Assembly: GCA_002366645.1 (NCBI GenBank)
Contig: DFBM01000159.1
Span: 1-12,771 of the forward strand
Direction of reading: 5' to 3'
From: Rhodobacterales bacterium UBA3080
Lineage (GTDB): Bacteria; Pseudomonadota; Alphaproteobacteria; Rhodobacterales; Rhodobacteraceae
Length of the DNA stretch: 12,771 bases
The position numbers and the translations under genes were made by a program. Shown in pieces: positions 1 through 6,095 of this stretch (position 1 is its first letter; every line of letters begins with the position of its first letter). The notes beneath the pieces are model-generated. The model ran no database searches. It was given only the letters and a program-made list of their open reading frames with translations, and had not been told where the DNA came from.

Positions 1-167
1 TGGCCGGGCCAGTTTTCAACTTCGGTTGTTATGGTTAATTGCCCACCGGGTTGGATGCCTTGCACGAGGATAGGTTCGAGCATCGCGCGCGAGCCGTAAA
101 CGCCGGCAGTATATCCGGCAGGACCGGAGCCAACGATAAGTAGGCGGGTGTGACGTGAATCGGTCAT
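1..167 (-). CDS. trxB: Thioredoxin reductase, N-terminal part (3' end lies outside the window)
   Basis: Thioredoxin reductase is a cytoplasmic FAD enzyme that passes electrons from NADPH to thioredoxin. Only the first 55 codons are present, reading from an ATG at 165-167 towards position 1. The visible protein starts MTDSRHTRLLIVGSGPAGYT; GSGPAG is the FAD dinucleotide-binding loop (GxGxxG/A) after a beta strand. It continues with SRAMLEPILVQG and PGGQLTITTEVENWPG, both hallmark stretches of TrxB. A short AAAGG lies about nine bases before the ATG. The gene diverges from the Lrp-type regulator, with a shared gap of 161 bases. Identification is by recognised motifs; the CxxC active site lies beyond the window edge and cannot be checked. 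Confidence 0.95.
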   Translation of the reverse strand, partial: MTDSRHTRLLIVGSGPAGYTAGVYGSRAMLEPILVQGIQPGGQLTITTEVENWPG

Positions 168-197
168 GGTAATAGCCTTTTGATTTGAGTTGAACGG

Positions 198-226
198 TAT
201 ATAGGTCTTGAGGGCTCGACTGTGAA
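198..226 (-). promoter_or_regulatory. Predicted sigma-70 promoter of trxB
   Basis: On the minus strand TTCACA (221-226) is followed after exactly 17 bases by TATATA (198-203). That is one mismatch to the consensus -35 and two to the -10. The start of transcription would fall near 190, giving a leader of about 23 bases before the trxB ATG. Inferred from hexamer match and spacing only. Confidence 0.45.
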
Positions 227-244
227 GGTGTTGTTGGATGCGAG

Positions 245-272
245 ATATTGTTGCAGGTTGACGAAATAATAT
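245..272. promoter_or_regulatory. Imperfect dyad upstream of the Lrp-type gene, possible autoregulatory operator
   Basis: ATATTGTT (245-252) and AATAATAT (265-272) form an inverted repeat with one mismatch and a 12-base spacer. AT-rich half-sites of this kind suit Lrp/AsnC proteins, which commonly control their own gene and bind as dimers or octamers. It sits 57 bases before the gene's ATG. Function is inferred; no binding consensus for this protein is known to me. Confidence 0.25.
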
Positions 273-328
273 TGCGCCCAGAGGCGGTCGTGCATAATAA
301 GGCGATAAATTTAGCAGGAAGCAAAATA

Positions 329-829
329 ATGCCAGGCAGCAAACTCGATCCGATTGATCGGAAAATTCTAGCAGAGCTACAGGCCGACGGCCGTATGACG
401 AATGTGGAGCTGTCGAATCGTGTCGGGATATCGGCACCACCCTGTTTGCGCCGTGTTCGTTCGCTGGAAGATGCCGGGTATATTCAAGGTTACCACGCCG
501 ACGTGAACGCCCGTGAACTGGGGTTTGAGGTGCAGGTTTTTGCGATGGTTGGCTTGCATTCGCAGGCTGAATCCGATCTGTCCGAATTCGAAAGCAAAGC
601 GCGTGAGTGGCCGTTTGTGCGCGAATGCCACATGTTGAACGGCGAGATCGACTTTATTCTGAAATGCGTTGCGCCCGATCTATCGACGTTTCAACGGTTT
701 CTAACCGAAGAATTGACGTCGGCCGAGAATGTGGCGAGCGTGAAAACGTCGTTGGTGATCCGCTGTGCGAAGGATGAACCCGGCGTACCGTTCGAAATTA
801 TCGAAGAACGTGCGATCGACCAGACTTAA
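329..829 (+). CDS. Lrp/AsnC family transcriptional regulator
   Basis: A 166-residue DNA-binding regulator of the feast/famine type, which usually senses amino acids and controls their metabolism or transport. Residues about 5-52 form the AsnC-type helix-turn-helix (LDPIDRKILAELQADGR, then LSNRVGISAPPCLRRVRSLE). Residues about 68-145 form the ligand-binding RAM domain. The length is normal for the family. The ATG at 329 is chosen because AGGAAG lies at 315-320 and the protein then starts directly before the helix-turn-helix; the frame stays open upstream to a TTG at 248, but that would add 27 residues with no family likeness. Its stop overlaps the stop of pgeF on the other strand by four bases, and trxB diverges on its left. 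The regulated genes cannot be read from the sequence; trxB and the gene itself are the obvious candidates. Confidence 0.93.
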   Translation: MPGSKLDPIDRKILAELQADGRMTNVELSNRVGISAPPCLRRVRSLEDAGYIQGYHADVNARELGFEVQVFAMVGLHSQAESDLSEFESKAREWPFVRECHMLNGEIDFILKCVAPDLSTFQRFLTEELTSAENVASVKTSLVIRCAKDEPGVPFEIIEERAIDQT

Positions 830-1584
830 AGTCTGATCACCGAAATCAATCGACCATAGTCCGGTTCGCCTGCATGTGTTGCGCGGCGATAGGAATAGAA
901 CTTCCGTGGTTCCGAATAGGTGCACTTTCCGACCCACGATGCCGAGTCGATTCCTGCGGTTCGTAGGCGGTGAAGCACGAAGGACGGAAGGTCGAACAAC
1001 ATTCGGTCGCCTTCGCCGTTTATAAAAAACCGTGTGTAGTCCGGGTTTTCGTCCATGAAGGTTTCGAAAAATTCCGGACCGACTTCATAAGACGCTTGGC
1101 TAATGCATGGACCAACCGCCGCGCGAATGTTTTCGCGTTTGGCGCCTAGGCGGATCATGGCATCGATGGTGTTTTCCGTGACGCCGGTCAAGGCACCTTT
1201 CCATCCCGCGTGTGCCGCGCCAACGACGCGAGCGGTCGGGTCTGAAAACAGAACCGGTGCGCAATCAGCGGTCAGGATTCCCAAGCCGATTGCCGGATTT
1301 TTGGTGACCATCGCGTCAGCTTTGGGGCGATCACCGGGCCAGCTCGGCTCGGTAACTTCGACGACGTCGGCGGAATGGACTTGGTGCAACGACAACAATG
1401 CGTCCGCCGACAGACCAGCAGCTTGCGCCACGCGAGCGCGGTTTACGTCCACCGATTTTGGATCGTCCAATGATCCTGTGCCACAGTTCAGTCCTGCGTA
1501 TACACCGTCAGACACCCCGAACTCGCGGGTAAAGAATCCGTGGCGCGCGGGGTGTAGAGCAGGGTCAGTCAGGAAGTTCAGCAT
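826..1584 (-). CDS. pgeF: Peptidoglycan editing factor / purine nucleoside phosphorylase of the YfiH laccase-like family
   Basis: A 252-residue member of the YfiH/PgeF (old name polyphenol oxidase, laccase domain) family. The E. coli member is a cytoplasmic enzyme that removes wrongly placed L-Ser from the peptidoglycan precursor; related proteins also act on purine nucleosides. Seen here are HQVHS (67-71), TADCAPVLF (106-113) and AAHAGWKG (123-130), which carry the expected zinc ligands H70, C108 and H125, and the C-terminal CTYSEPRKFYSYRR (221-234). The ATG at 1584 is preferred; a TTG three codons upstream (1593) is possible but has no ribosome site. The start lies inside the end of midA (20-base overlap), so the two are probably translated together as the last genes of the lgt operon. 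Convergent with the Lrp-type gene. Confidence 0.93.
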   Translation of the reverse strand: MLNFLTDPALHPARHGFFTREFGVSDGVYAGLNCGTGSLDDPKSVDVNRARVAQAAGLSADALLSLHQVHSADVVEVTEPSWPGDRPKADAMVTKNPAIGLGILTADCAPVLFSDPTARVVGAAHAGWKGALTGVTENTIDAMIRLGAKRENIRAAVGPCISQASYEVGPEFFETFMDENPDYTRFFINGEGDRMLFDLPSFVLHRLRTAGIDSASWVGKCTYSEPRKFYSYRRATHAGEPDYGRLISVIRL

Positions 1585-2653
1585 TATCTTCAAATCCAGG
1601 GGCGTGCGGGGCGTCTTTGTTAACGACCGCCATAACTTTGAACAGGGTACCCATTTCGTCAGGGTGCGTCAGGCGATGATGGGCCGAGGCGATCTCCTCA
1701 ACGATTTTTTCGTCAGCGTTGCCAGCCAAGGCTTGCGCGCGCTGGTTGATGCCGACGCGTTCGAGGAAGGTGCCTTGTGGTGCGAGACCTTCTGTGCGCG
1801 CCGCGCCTGCCGCACGCGCGAGGGCTGCGAAGTTTACATGTGCGGTAACGTCCGCCTCGCCGTGGGCGTGGTTTAGTTCGTCGACGGAATCATGGTTTTG
1901 AACGGCCTGCACGGTATCGCCCGCGCCGTCCCAGTCGCCGTAATCAATGATCAAAGCTACGCCGCCATGCTTGGCAATGTGATCGCCAATGGTTGCCGCA
2001 ATATTTTCGCCAGCATAGGAAACTTCGGCAAACAGATTTTCGGGCAAACCGGTAAAAAATTCGTCCAGATCTGTGTTCGGGGTCGGGCGACCGTAGGTGT
2101 ATGCCAATCCATCAGCACCAACCTCGATCAACCGCTCCTGCCAGCCAGCATCGGTCGGGCGGAATTGGTGCACGGGCAGGGCGTCGAAAAATTCGTTCGC
2201 GACGAGGAATATCGGTAGGTCCGGCAATTCATCGACCGAATTCGCCCAGTTCGGCGTGGCTTCCATGATTAGCGTAGCTGCCTGTTTGCGACGCATTGCG
2301 GGACTGGTTTCTACTAACCAAACTTCGGCAGCTTCCAGAAAAGAGGGGAGCGCCTCTGCGGTGCGTAGGATGTCGGCCATTAGTGTGCCACGGCCCGGTC
2401 CCAGTTCCACCAATGCAAACTTCTCTGGGCGACCCTGATCAGCCCAAGTCTGCATAAGCCAAAGCGCGACCATTTCGCCGAACATCTGGCTGACTTCCGG
2501 AGCGGTTACAAAATCTCCGTCCGGTCCAAAGGGATCGCGGTTGGTGTAATATCCATGCTCCGGATGCGTCAAACAATTGTGCATGTAATCGGCAACACTG
2601 ATCGGGCCGGACTCGGCAATGCGGGATTTCAGGATTTCTGTAAGTTCGGTCAT
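1565..2653 (-). CDS. midA: SAM-dependent methyltransferase, MidA/NDUFAF7 family
   Basis: A 362-residue class I SAM methyltransferase of the COG1565 family. The mitochondrial relative NDUFAF7 (MidA in Dictyostelium) symmetrically dimethylates an arginine of the NDUFS2 subunit and is needed for assembly of respiratory complex I; the bacterial substrate is not established. Visible motifs are YMHNCLTHPEHGYYTNRDPFG (opening), GDFVTAPEVSQMFGE (47-61), the SAM loop LVELGPGRGTLMADIL (81-96), and VANEFFDALP in the middle. Near the C terminus RLTHPDEMGTLFKVM is also typical. Its ATG overlaps the lgt stop (ATGA), which indicates translational coupling, and its 3' end overlaps the start of pgeF. Length and motif order are normal. 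The family call is firm; the substrate is inferred from relatives. Confidence 0.93.
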   Translation of the reverse strand: MTELTEILKSRIAESGPISVADYMHNCLTHPEHGYYTNRDPFGPDGDFVTAPEVSQMFGEMVALWLMQTWADQGRPEKFALVELGPGRGTLMADILRTAEALPSFLEAAEVWLVETSPAMRRKQAATLIMEATPNWANSVDELPDLPIFLVANEFFDALPVHQFRPTDAGWQERLIEVGADGLAYTYGRPTPNTDLDEFFTGLPENLFAEVSYAGENIAATIGDHIAKHGGVALIIDYGDWDGAGDTVQAVQNHDSVDELNHAHGEADVTAHVNFAALARAAGAARTEGLAPQGTFLERVGINQRAQALAGNADEKIVEEIASAHHRLTHPDEMGTLFKVMAVVNKDAPHAPGFEDNAELPD

Positions 2654-3534
2654 GCGCGTCTACGGCTCCAGATTATAAGTGCTAGACCGATGAAAACCAT
2701 CGGCAGCGAAAGGATTTGGCCTTGGGTCAGGCCAGTGCTGCCGAACTGAATGACATATCCGAGCGGATTATCCAACGAGACAAATTGCGCGTCTGCTTGA
2801 CGGAAGTATTCCACGAAGGTTCGCGCTGCGCCGTAACCAAGGAAGAACACGCCGGTGATCAGGCCGGGGAAGTGTAATGCTTTACGTCTAGTGATTAGCC
2901 AGAATATCACGAAGCCCAGAACGAGGCCTTCGAGTCCGGCCTCATAAAGCTGGCTTGGATGGCGGGTGCAGGCCAGTAGCCAGTAATCAGGGCAGTTCAA
3001 AGCGGCGGGGTCGGGGAATTCAACTGCCCAAGGAACGGTTGTCGGGCGGCCCCAAAGCTCTGGGCGAATGAAATTGGCGATACGGCCAAGGAATAGTCCA
3101 ACCGGTGAGGCCACGGCGATAGCGTCGGCAACGGACCATAGCGGCAACTTATGGCGCCATGCATATACGGCTGTTGCAACAATAACGCCGATGAAGCCAC
3201 CGTGGAACGACATCCCGCCCTGCCAGACCTTCAGAATTTCCATCGGATGCTGGAAGTAATAGTCCGATTGGTAGAACAGGATGAAGCCAAGGCGACCACC
3301 AAGAACCACACCCAGTATCAACCAGGTCAACAGATCCTCGGCCTTTTCAGCGGCCATCGGCGCGCCTGATTTCCAAAGAGTCTCGCGCCGCATCAAGCGA
3401 ACGAGAATTCGCCAGCCAATTAACAATCCGGCGATATAAGCAAGCGCATACCAGCGCAGGGCGACATTGAAGCCGAAAATATCGATTGCGAATATCTCGG
3501 GATCGATGTTCGGGAATGGTAGTACAAATGGCAT
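2650..3534 (-). CDS. lgt: Prolipoprotein diacylglyceryl transferase
   Basis: Lgt is an inner-membrane enzyme that moves diacylglycerol from phosphatidylglycerol to the lipobox cysteine of prolipoproteins, the first step of lipoprotein maturation. The 294-residue protein has about seven hydrophobic segments and the family landmarks: RWYALAYIAG (27-36), FHGGF around H111, the Lgt signature GRIANFIRPELWG (150-162), HPSQLYEAGLEG (192-203) and YGAARTFVEYFR containing the essential-type arginine R238. The signature has RPE where many homologues have NGE. The ATG is backed by GGAGA at 3540-3544, which can fold into a small hairpin. It heads the lgt-midA-pgeF operon and diverges from ubiK. A lipoprotein client, the SleB-type hydrolase, is encoded further right in this window. 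Confidence 0.97.
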   Translation of the reverse strand: MPFVLPFPNIDPEIFAIDIFGFNVALRWYALAYIAGLLIGWRILVRLMRRETLWKSGAPMAAEKAEDLLTWLILGVVLGGRLGFILFYQSDYYFQHPMEILKVWQGGMSFHGGFIGVIVATAVYAWRHKLPLWSVADAIAVASPVGLFLGRIANFIRPELWGRPTTVPWAVEFPDPAALNCPDYWLLACTRHPSQLYEAGLEGLVLGFVIFWLITRRKALHFPGLITGVFFLGYGAARTFVEYFRQADAQFVSLDNPLGYVIQFGSTGLTQGQILSLPMVFIGLALIIWSRRRA

Positions 3535-3554
3535 TGTGGTCTCCGTTTGCGCGG

Positions 3555-3583
3555 AGAATCCCGATGAGGGAGGGTAAAGTCAA
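3555..3583 (-). promoter_or_regulatory. Predicted promoter of the lgt-midA-pgeF operon
   Basis: On the minus strand TTGACT (3578-3583) is followed after 17 bases by GATTCT (3555-3560). The -35 is one base from consensus; the -10 matches only three of six. Transcription would start near 3548, only about 14 bases before the lgt ATG. The leader would then consist of little more than the ribosome site. Inference from spacing. Confidence 0.4.
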
Positions 3584-3591
3584 GGCAATGC

Positions 3592-3620
3592 TTGGCAAAA
3601 CCTTTGTGAACGCCCATATA
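3592..3620 (+). promoter_or_regulatory. Predicted promoter of ubiK
   Basis: TTGGCA (3592-3597) and CATATA (3615-3620) are separated by 17 bases, one mismatch and three mismatches from consensus. It predicts a start near 3627 and a leader of about 23 bases. Its -35 lies only nine bases from the -35 of the divergent lgt promoter, so the two promoters are nearly back to back. Inference. Confidence 0.4.
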
Positions 3621-3649
3621 GAAGACATCGGAAAACCAAGGAGATCACC

Positions 3650-3919
3650 ATGCAGAGCCGCAACCGTATTTTTGACGACATGTCCCAGCTAATGACAAAC
3701 GCTATGGGCGTGGCGCAAGGCGCAAAGGACGAAGCGGAAACAGCAATGAAGTCGATGATTGATCGCTGGTTGGCGGATCGGGACTTTGTTTCGCGTGAAG
3801 AATTCGACGCGGTGAAGGCGATGGCGCAGAAAGCCCGCGAAGAAAACGAAGCCTTGTTGGCGCGAATCGAGGCTTTGGAAATCAAGCCAAAGCCCAAACG
3901 CGCGCCTGCTAAAAAGTAA
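3650..3919 (+). CDS. ubiK: UbiK-type ubiquinone biosynthesis accessory factor (BMFP / YqiC family)
   Basis: An 89-residue small protein of the membrane-fusogenic BMFP family (formerly DUF526). UbiK in E. coli supports aerobic ubiquinone synthesis by binding UbiJ and lipids. Visible features: an amphipathic N-terminal half (MQSRNRIFDDMSQLM, then AKDEAETAMKSMIDRW), the family stretch FVSREEFDAVKAMAQKAREE (47-65), a C-terminal coiled coil to about residue 78 and a basic tail rich in Lys and Pro (KPKPKRAPAKK). Start supported by AAGGAG shortly before the ATG. Single-gene unit closed by a strong terminator. Assignment is by family pattern; the role in ubiquinone synthesis in this organism is inferred. 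Confidence 0.88.
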   Translation: MQSRNRIFDDMSQLMTNAMGVAQGAKDEAETAMKSMIDRWLADRDFVSREEFDAVKAMAQKAREENEALLARIEALEIKPKPKRAPAKK

Positions 3920-3942
3920 GTCCACTGAAATTTGGATTCCCG

Positions 3943-3976
3943 ACCGCCTGGATAGACATGTCCGGGCGGTTTTGTT
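3943..3976 (+). terminator. Intrinsic terminator after ubiK
   Basis: ACCGCCTGGA (3943-3952) pairs with TCCGGGCGGT (3961-3970) over ten positions with one T-G wobble and an eight-base loop. The run TTTTGTTG follows. It lies 23 bases after the ubiK stop. Confidence 0.85.
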
Positions 3977-4023
3977 GTGGATAACTGAAATATAGTCCTT
4001 TACTCAGCCCCTGTTTGCAGACA

Positions 4024-4115
4024 CCATATATCGTATGGCGCTTAGTTGTAGCTACGACCACTGGTGCACTCTTCGAGTGGTTGAGAGAGTGGCACTCCAA
4101 GCGCAATGCGGAGGG
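4024..4115 (+). promoter_or_regulatory. Structured leader before ybjN with competing hairpins
   Basis: The 145-base gap between the ubiK terminator and ybjN is rich in inverted repeats. CCATA/TATGG (4024-4028, 4034-4038) makes one hairpin. GCGCTT (4038-4043) can close against AAGCGC (4099-4104) around two inner stems: GTTG/CGAC (4045-4048, 4055-4058) and GTGCACTCT/AGAGTGGCAC (4064-4072, 4086-4095, one bulge). CACTC (4067-4071) can instead pair with GAGTG (4075-4079). CTCC (4095-4098 region) can pair with the ribosome site GGAGGG (4110-4115). TATAGT at 3991-3996 is a possible -10 without a clear -35. I recognise no known riboswitch or small RNA here; function is inference. Confidence 0.35.
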
Positions 4116-4121
4116 TAGAGA

Positions 4122-4619
4122 ATGGACGCGACCGAATTTACAACTGATGATTTCCATCCGATCGATATTGTAGAGCATCTTGCCGAGCATCACGAATGGG
4201 ACTTCGACCGAATCGCGGACGATCAAATCGCGATGATTATTGATGGTGCATGGGCGAATTATGCGCTCTCGCTGGCATGGCATCCGCACGACGAAACCCT
4301 GCGTATGATTTGCACGTTCGACATGGACCCACCGGCTGACCGTTTGCCGATGCTCTATGAAACGTTGAATGCGACGAACGACAAGAACTGGTCAGGCGCG
4401 TTTTCGCTTTGGCGCGAGCAAAAGATGATGGTTTATCGTTATGGCTTGAACCTTGCGGGCGGGGCGACCGCATCGTTGTTACAGATCGAAGATATCGTCG
4501 CTTCCGCAGTAGTCGCTTGTGAGCGTTTTTATCCGGCATTCCAGCTTGTATGCTGGGGTGATTGCGAACCTGCCGAGGCAATGACTGTGGCGATGGAAGA
4601 GGCCTACGGTCGGGCCTGA
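4122..4619 (+). CDS. YbjN domain-containing protein
   Basis: A 165-residue soluble protein of the YbjN family (DUF1790), whose fold resembles type III secretion chaperones; E. coli YbjN affects motility and stress traits but no biochemical activity is agreed. Seen here: an acidic N terminus, a beta-rich core (WANYALSLAWHPHDETLRM, then ICTFDMDPPADRL), the family-typical stretch LYETLNATNDKNWSGAFSLW (79-97) and a C-terminal helical part ending in EPAEAMTVAMEEAYGRA. No signal peptide or membrane segment. The ATG is supported by GGAGGG seven bases upstream, and a stop codon in the same frame lies at 4116-4118. proC starts 24 bases after its stop, so the two are probably cotranscribed, an arrangement I recall from other Rhodobacterales. 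Confidence 0.88.
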   Translation: MDATEFTTDDFHPIDIVEHLAEHHEWDFDRIADDQIAMIIDGAWANYALSLAWHPHDETLRMICTFDMDPPADRLPMLYETLNATNDKNWSGAFSLWREQKMMVYRYGLNLAGGATASLLQIEDIVASAVVACERFYPAFQLVCWGDCEPAEAMTVAMEEAYGRA

Positions 4620-4643
4620 CCTTATAAAAATTCAGGAGGAACT

Positions 4644-5465
4644 ATGTCACTAGAATCCATCAATGAACGTGGTCTGGTTTTATTGGGCTGTGGGAAAATG
4701 GGGACCGCGATGCTGGAAGGCTGGCTGGTAAACGGGGTTTTGCCCGCATCGGTGACGATCCTTGACCCTTTTCCGTCCGACCGCTTGAAGGCGCTAGAGG
4801 CCGACGGTTTGCGTGTGAATGTTCCACTACCGGCATCGCCGGCGATTTGCATCCTTGCGGTAAAGCCGCAAATGATGGGCGAAGCGTTGCCGCAGATTGC
4901 GGCGCTCGGGAATTCGGAAACGGTGTTTTTGTCGATCGCGGCGGGGACGCCGATTGCGACTTTCGAGGAAATTCTAGGCGATAAAACACCAATTATTCGC
5001 GCAATGCCCAATACACCGGCAGCGGTTGGTCGCGGGATTACCGCGTTGATTGGCAATTCTTTGGTAGATGGCAATGCTATGCAGATGGCCGAAGATTTGC
5101 TGCGGGCCGTCGGGCAAACCGTTCGGCTGGAAAACGAAAATCAGATGGATGCAGTTACGGCGGTGTCCGGCTCGGGGCCTGCCTATGTGTTTCACCTCAT
5201 CGAAACCCTTGCGGCGGCTGGTGTCGCCCAAGGGTTGCCAGCCGATCTTGCGATGCAATTGGCAAAGGCGACGGTCGGCGGTGCAGGGGAGCTGGCGGAA
5301 AAGGCTAGTGAAGACCCGACACAATTGCGGATAAACGTGACTAGCCCGGGTGGAACTACAGCTGCGGCGTTGGGCGTACTGATGGATGAGGCGCGCGGAT
5401 TTCCGGCCTTATTGCGCGAAGCTGTTGCGGCTGCGGCTGATCGGAGCCGCGAACTACGAGGGTAA
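4644..5465 (+). CDS. proC: Pyrroline-5-carboxylate reductase
   Basis: ProC catalyses the last step of proline synthesis, the NAD(P)H-dependent reduction of pyrroline-5-carboxylate, in the cytoplasm. The 273-residue protein has the Rossmann loop GCGKMGTAMLEGW (15-27), the AVKPQ element (72-76), IRAMPNTPAAVGRG (118-131), the P5CR signature VSGSGPAYVFHLIE (174-187) and TSPGGTTAAAL (233-243). Length and motif spacing are those of a complete, working enzyme. A perfect AGGAGG lies at 4634-4639. It follows ybjN closely and is followed by a regulated phasin promoter; there is no obvious terminator between proC and the phasin gene, so some read-through into the phasin gene is possible. Confidence 0.98.
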   Translation: MSLESINERGLVLLGCGKMGTAMLEGWLVNGVLPASVTILDPFPSDRLKALEADGLRVNVPLPASPAICILAVKPQMMGEALPQIAALGNSETVFLSIAAGTPIATFEEILGDKTPIIRAMPNTPAAVGRGITALIGNSLVDGNAMQMAEDLLRAVGQTVRLENENQMDAVTAVSGSGPAYVFHLIETLAAAGVAQGLPADLAMQLAKATVGGAGELAEKASEDPTQLRINVTSPGGTTAAALGVLMDEARGFPALLREAVAAAADRSRELRG

Positions 5466-5468
5466 TTG

Positions 5469-5518
5469 CTGCATCGCACAATGCATCTCTTGACTTTTAT
5501 TGTGCAGTGCACCATATG
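5469..5518 (+). promoter_or_regulatory. Phasin promoter with two PhaR-like operators
   Basis: TTGACT (5490-5495) and CATATG (5513-5518) with a 17-base spacer form a good promoter. The perfect palindrome GTGCAGTGCAC (5502-5512) fills the spacer up to the -10. A related element CTGCATCGCAC (5469-5479) lies upstream of the -35; both fit the pattern (C/G)TGC-N3-GCAC and their centres are 33 bases apart, about three helix turns. PhaR repressors of Paracoccus and relatives are known to bind TGC-rich, roughly CTGC-N3/4-GCAG sites at phasin promoters. The operator call is inference from that pattern and from the gene downstream. Confidence 0.6.
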
Positions 5519-5556
5519 TGGGTTAGAGATATTCACAAACTAAAAGGAGAACCGAT

Positions 5557-6018
5557 ATGTTTGACCCAAAAACCTTCCCGTTCGATGTAGAACAGCTAAC
5601 AGCGTTCTTCAAATCCAACGACTTCACAAAGGCTTTTGCTGCACCAAAAATGCCAGAAATCGATGCGGATGCCATCTTGGCAGCGCAGAAGAAAAACATG
5701 GAAACTTTGGTTGCCGCGAATAAGGCTGCTGCTGCCGGTTATCAGGATTTGTTCGCGAAACAGGTTGAGGTGTTCGAAGCAACACTCGCTGAAGCGCAAA
5801 AACAGATCGCCGATTTCGATCCGACAAAGCTGGATGCGGAATCCGCAACTGCTCAGGGCGAAGTAGCGAAAGTAGCGTTTGAAAAAGCTTTGGCAAATAT
5901 GACAGCTTTGGCTGAAGGCGCGCAAAAAGCGAATGCCGACGCTTACGAAGTTGTTTCGGCACGCATTCAGGACTCGGTAGCCGAGCTTCAGGACATGGCG
6001 AAGAAATTCACCGTCTAA
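5557..6018 (+). CDS. phaP: Phasin family protein (polyhydroxyalkanoate granule coat)
   Basis: Phasins are small amphipathic helical proteins that coat polyhydroxyalkanoate granules, control their size and number, and are made in step with polymer. The 153-residue protein is almost entirely helical, without signal peptide, with few aromatic residues and many Ala, Lys and Glu. It has a typical phasin core (LAAQKKNMETLVAANKAAAA at 41-60, then GYQDLFAKQVEVFEATLAE) followed by a long coiled region (AQGEVAKVAFEKALANMTA, 99-117) and a charged end. AAAAGGAG precedes the ATG. The promoter carries TGC/GCA palindromes like PhaR sites, and the gene ends at its own terminator, so it forms one regulated unit. 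The polymerase and PhaR genes are not in the window. The symbol rests on family likeness. Confidence 0.85.
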   Translation: MFDPKTFPFDVEQLTAFFKSNDFTKAFAAPKMPEIDADAILAAQKKNMETLVAANKAAAAGYQDLFAKQVEVFEATLAEAQKQIADFDPTKLDAESATAQGEVAKVAFEKALANMTALAEGAQKANADAYEVVSARIQDSVAELQDMAKKFTV

Positions 6019-6041
6019 ATTAAATTGCCTCCCGGCAGTTA

Positions 6042-6074
6042 AACCGCTTGCCCTTCACGGGCAGGCGGTTTTTT
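6042..6074 (+). terminator. Intrinsic terminator after the phasin gene
   Basis: AACCGCTTGCCC (6042-6053) pairs with GGGCAGGCGGTT (6059-6070) over twelve positions with one wobble and a five-base loop TTCAC. TTTTAT follows. It lies 23 bases after the phasin stop and only 21 bases before the csaA ATG, so it separates an abundant transcript from a low-demand one. Confidence 0.9.
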
Positions 6075-6095
6075 ATTGCCTAAACGGAGGGACAT

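Noticed and set aside
1103..1876. Plus-strand ORF of 257 codons
   Set aside because: Lies wholly on the complement of pgeF and midA, both with clear motifs; its composition is that of a shadow frame (Arg, Ala, Ser, Pro rich).
4064..4098. tRNA-like T-arm (TTCGAGT) in the ybjN leader
   Set aside because: No matching acceptor, D or anticodon arms and no partner for the presumed 3' end.
3909..4289. Minus-strand ORF of 126 codons across the ybjN leader
   Set aside because: Runs through the ubiK terminator and the ybjN start, with no ribosome site and no motif.
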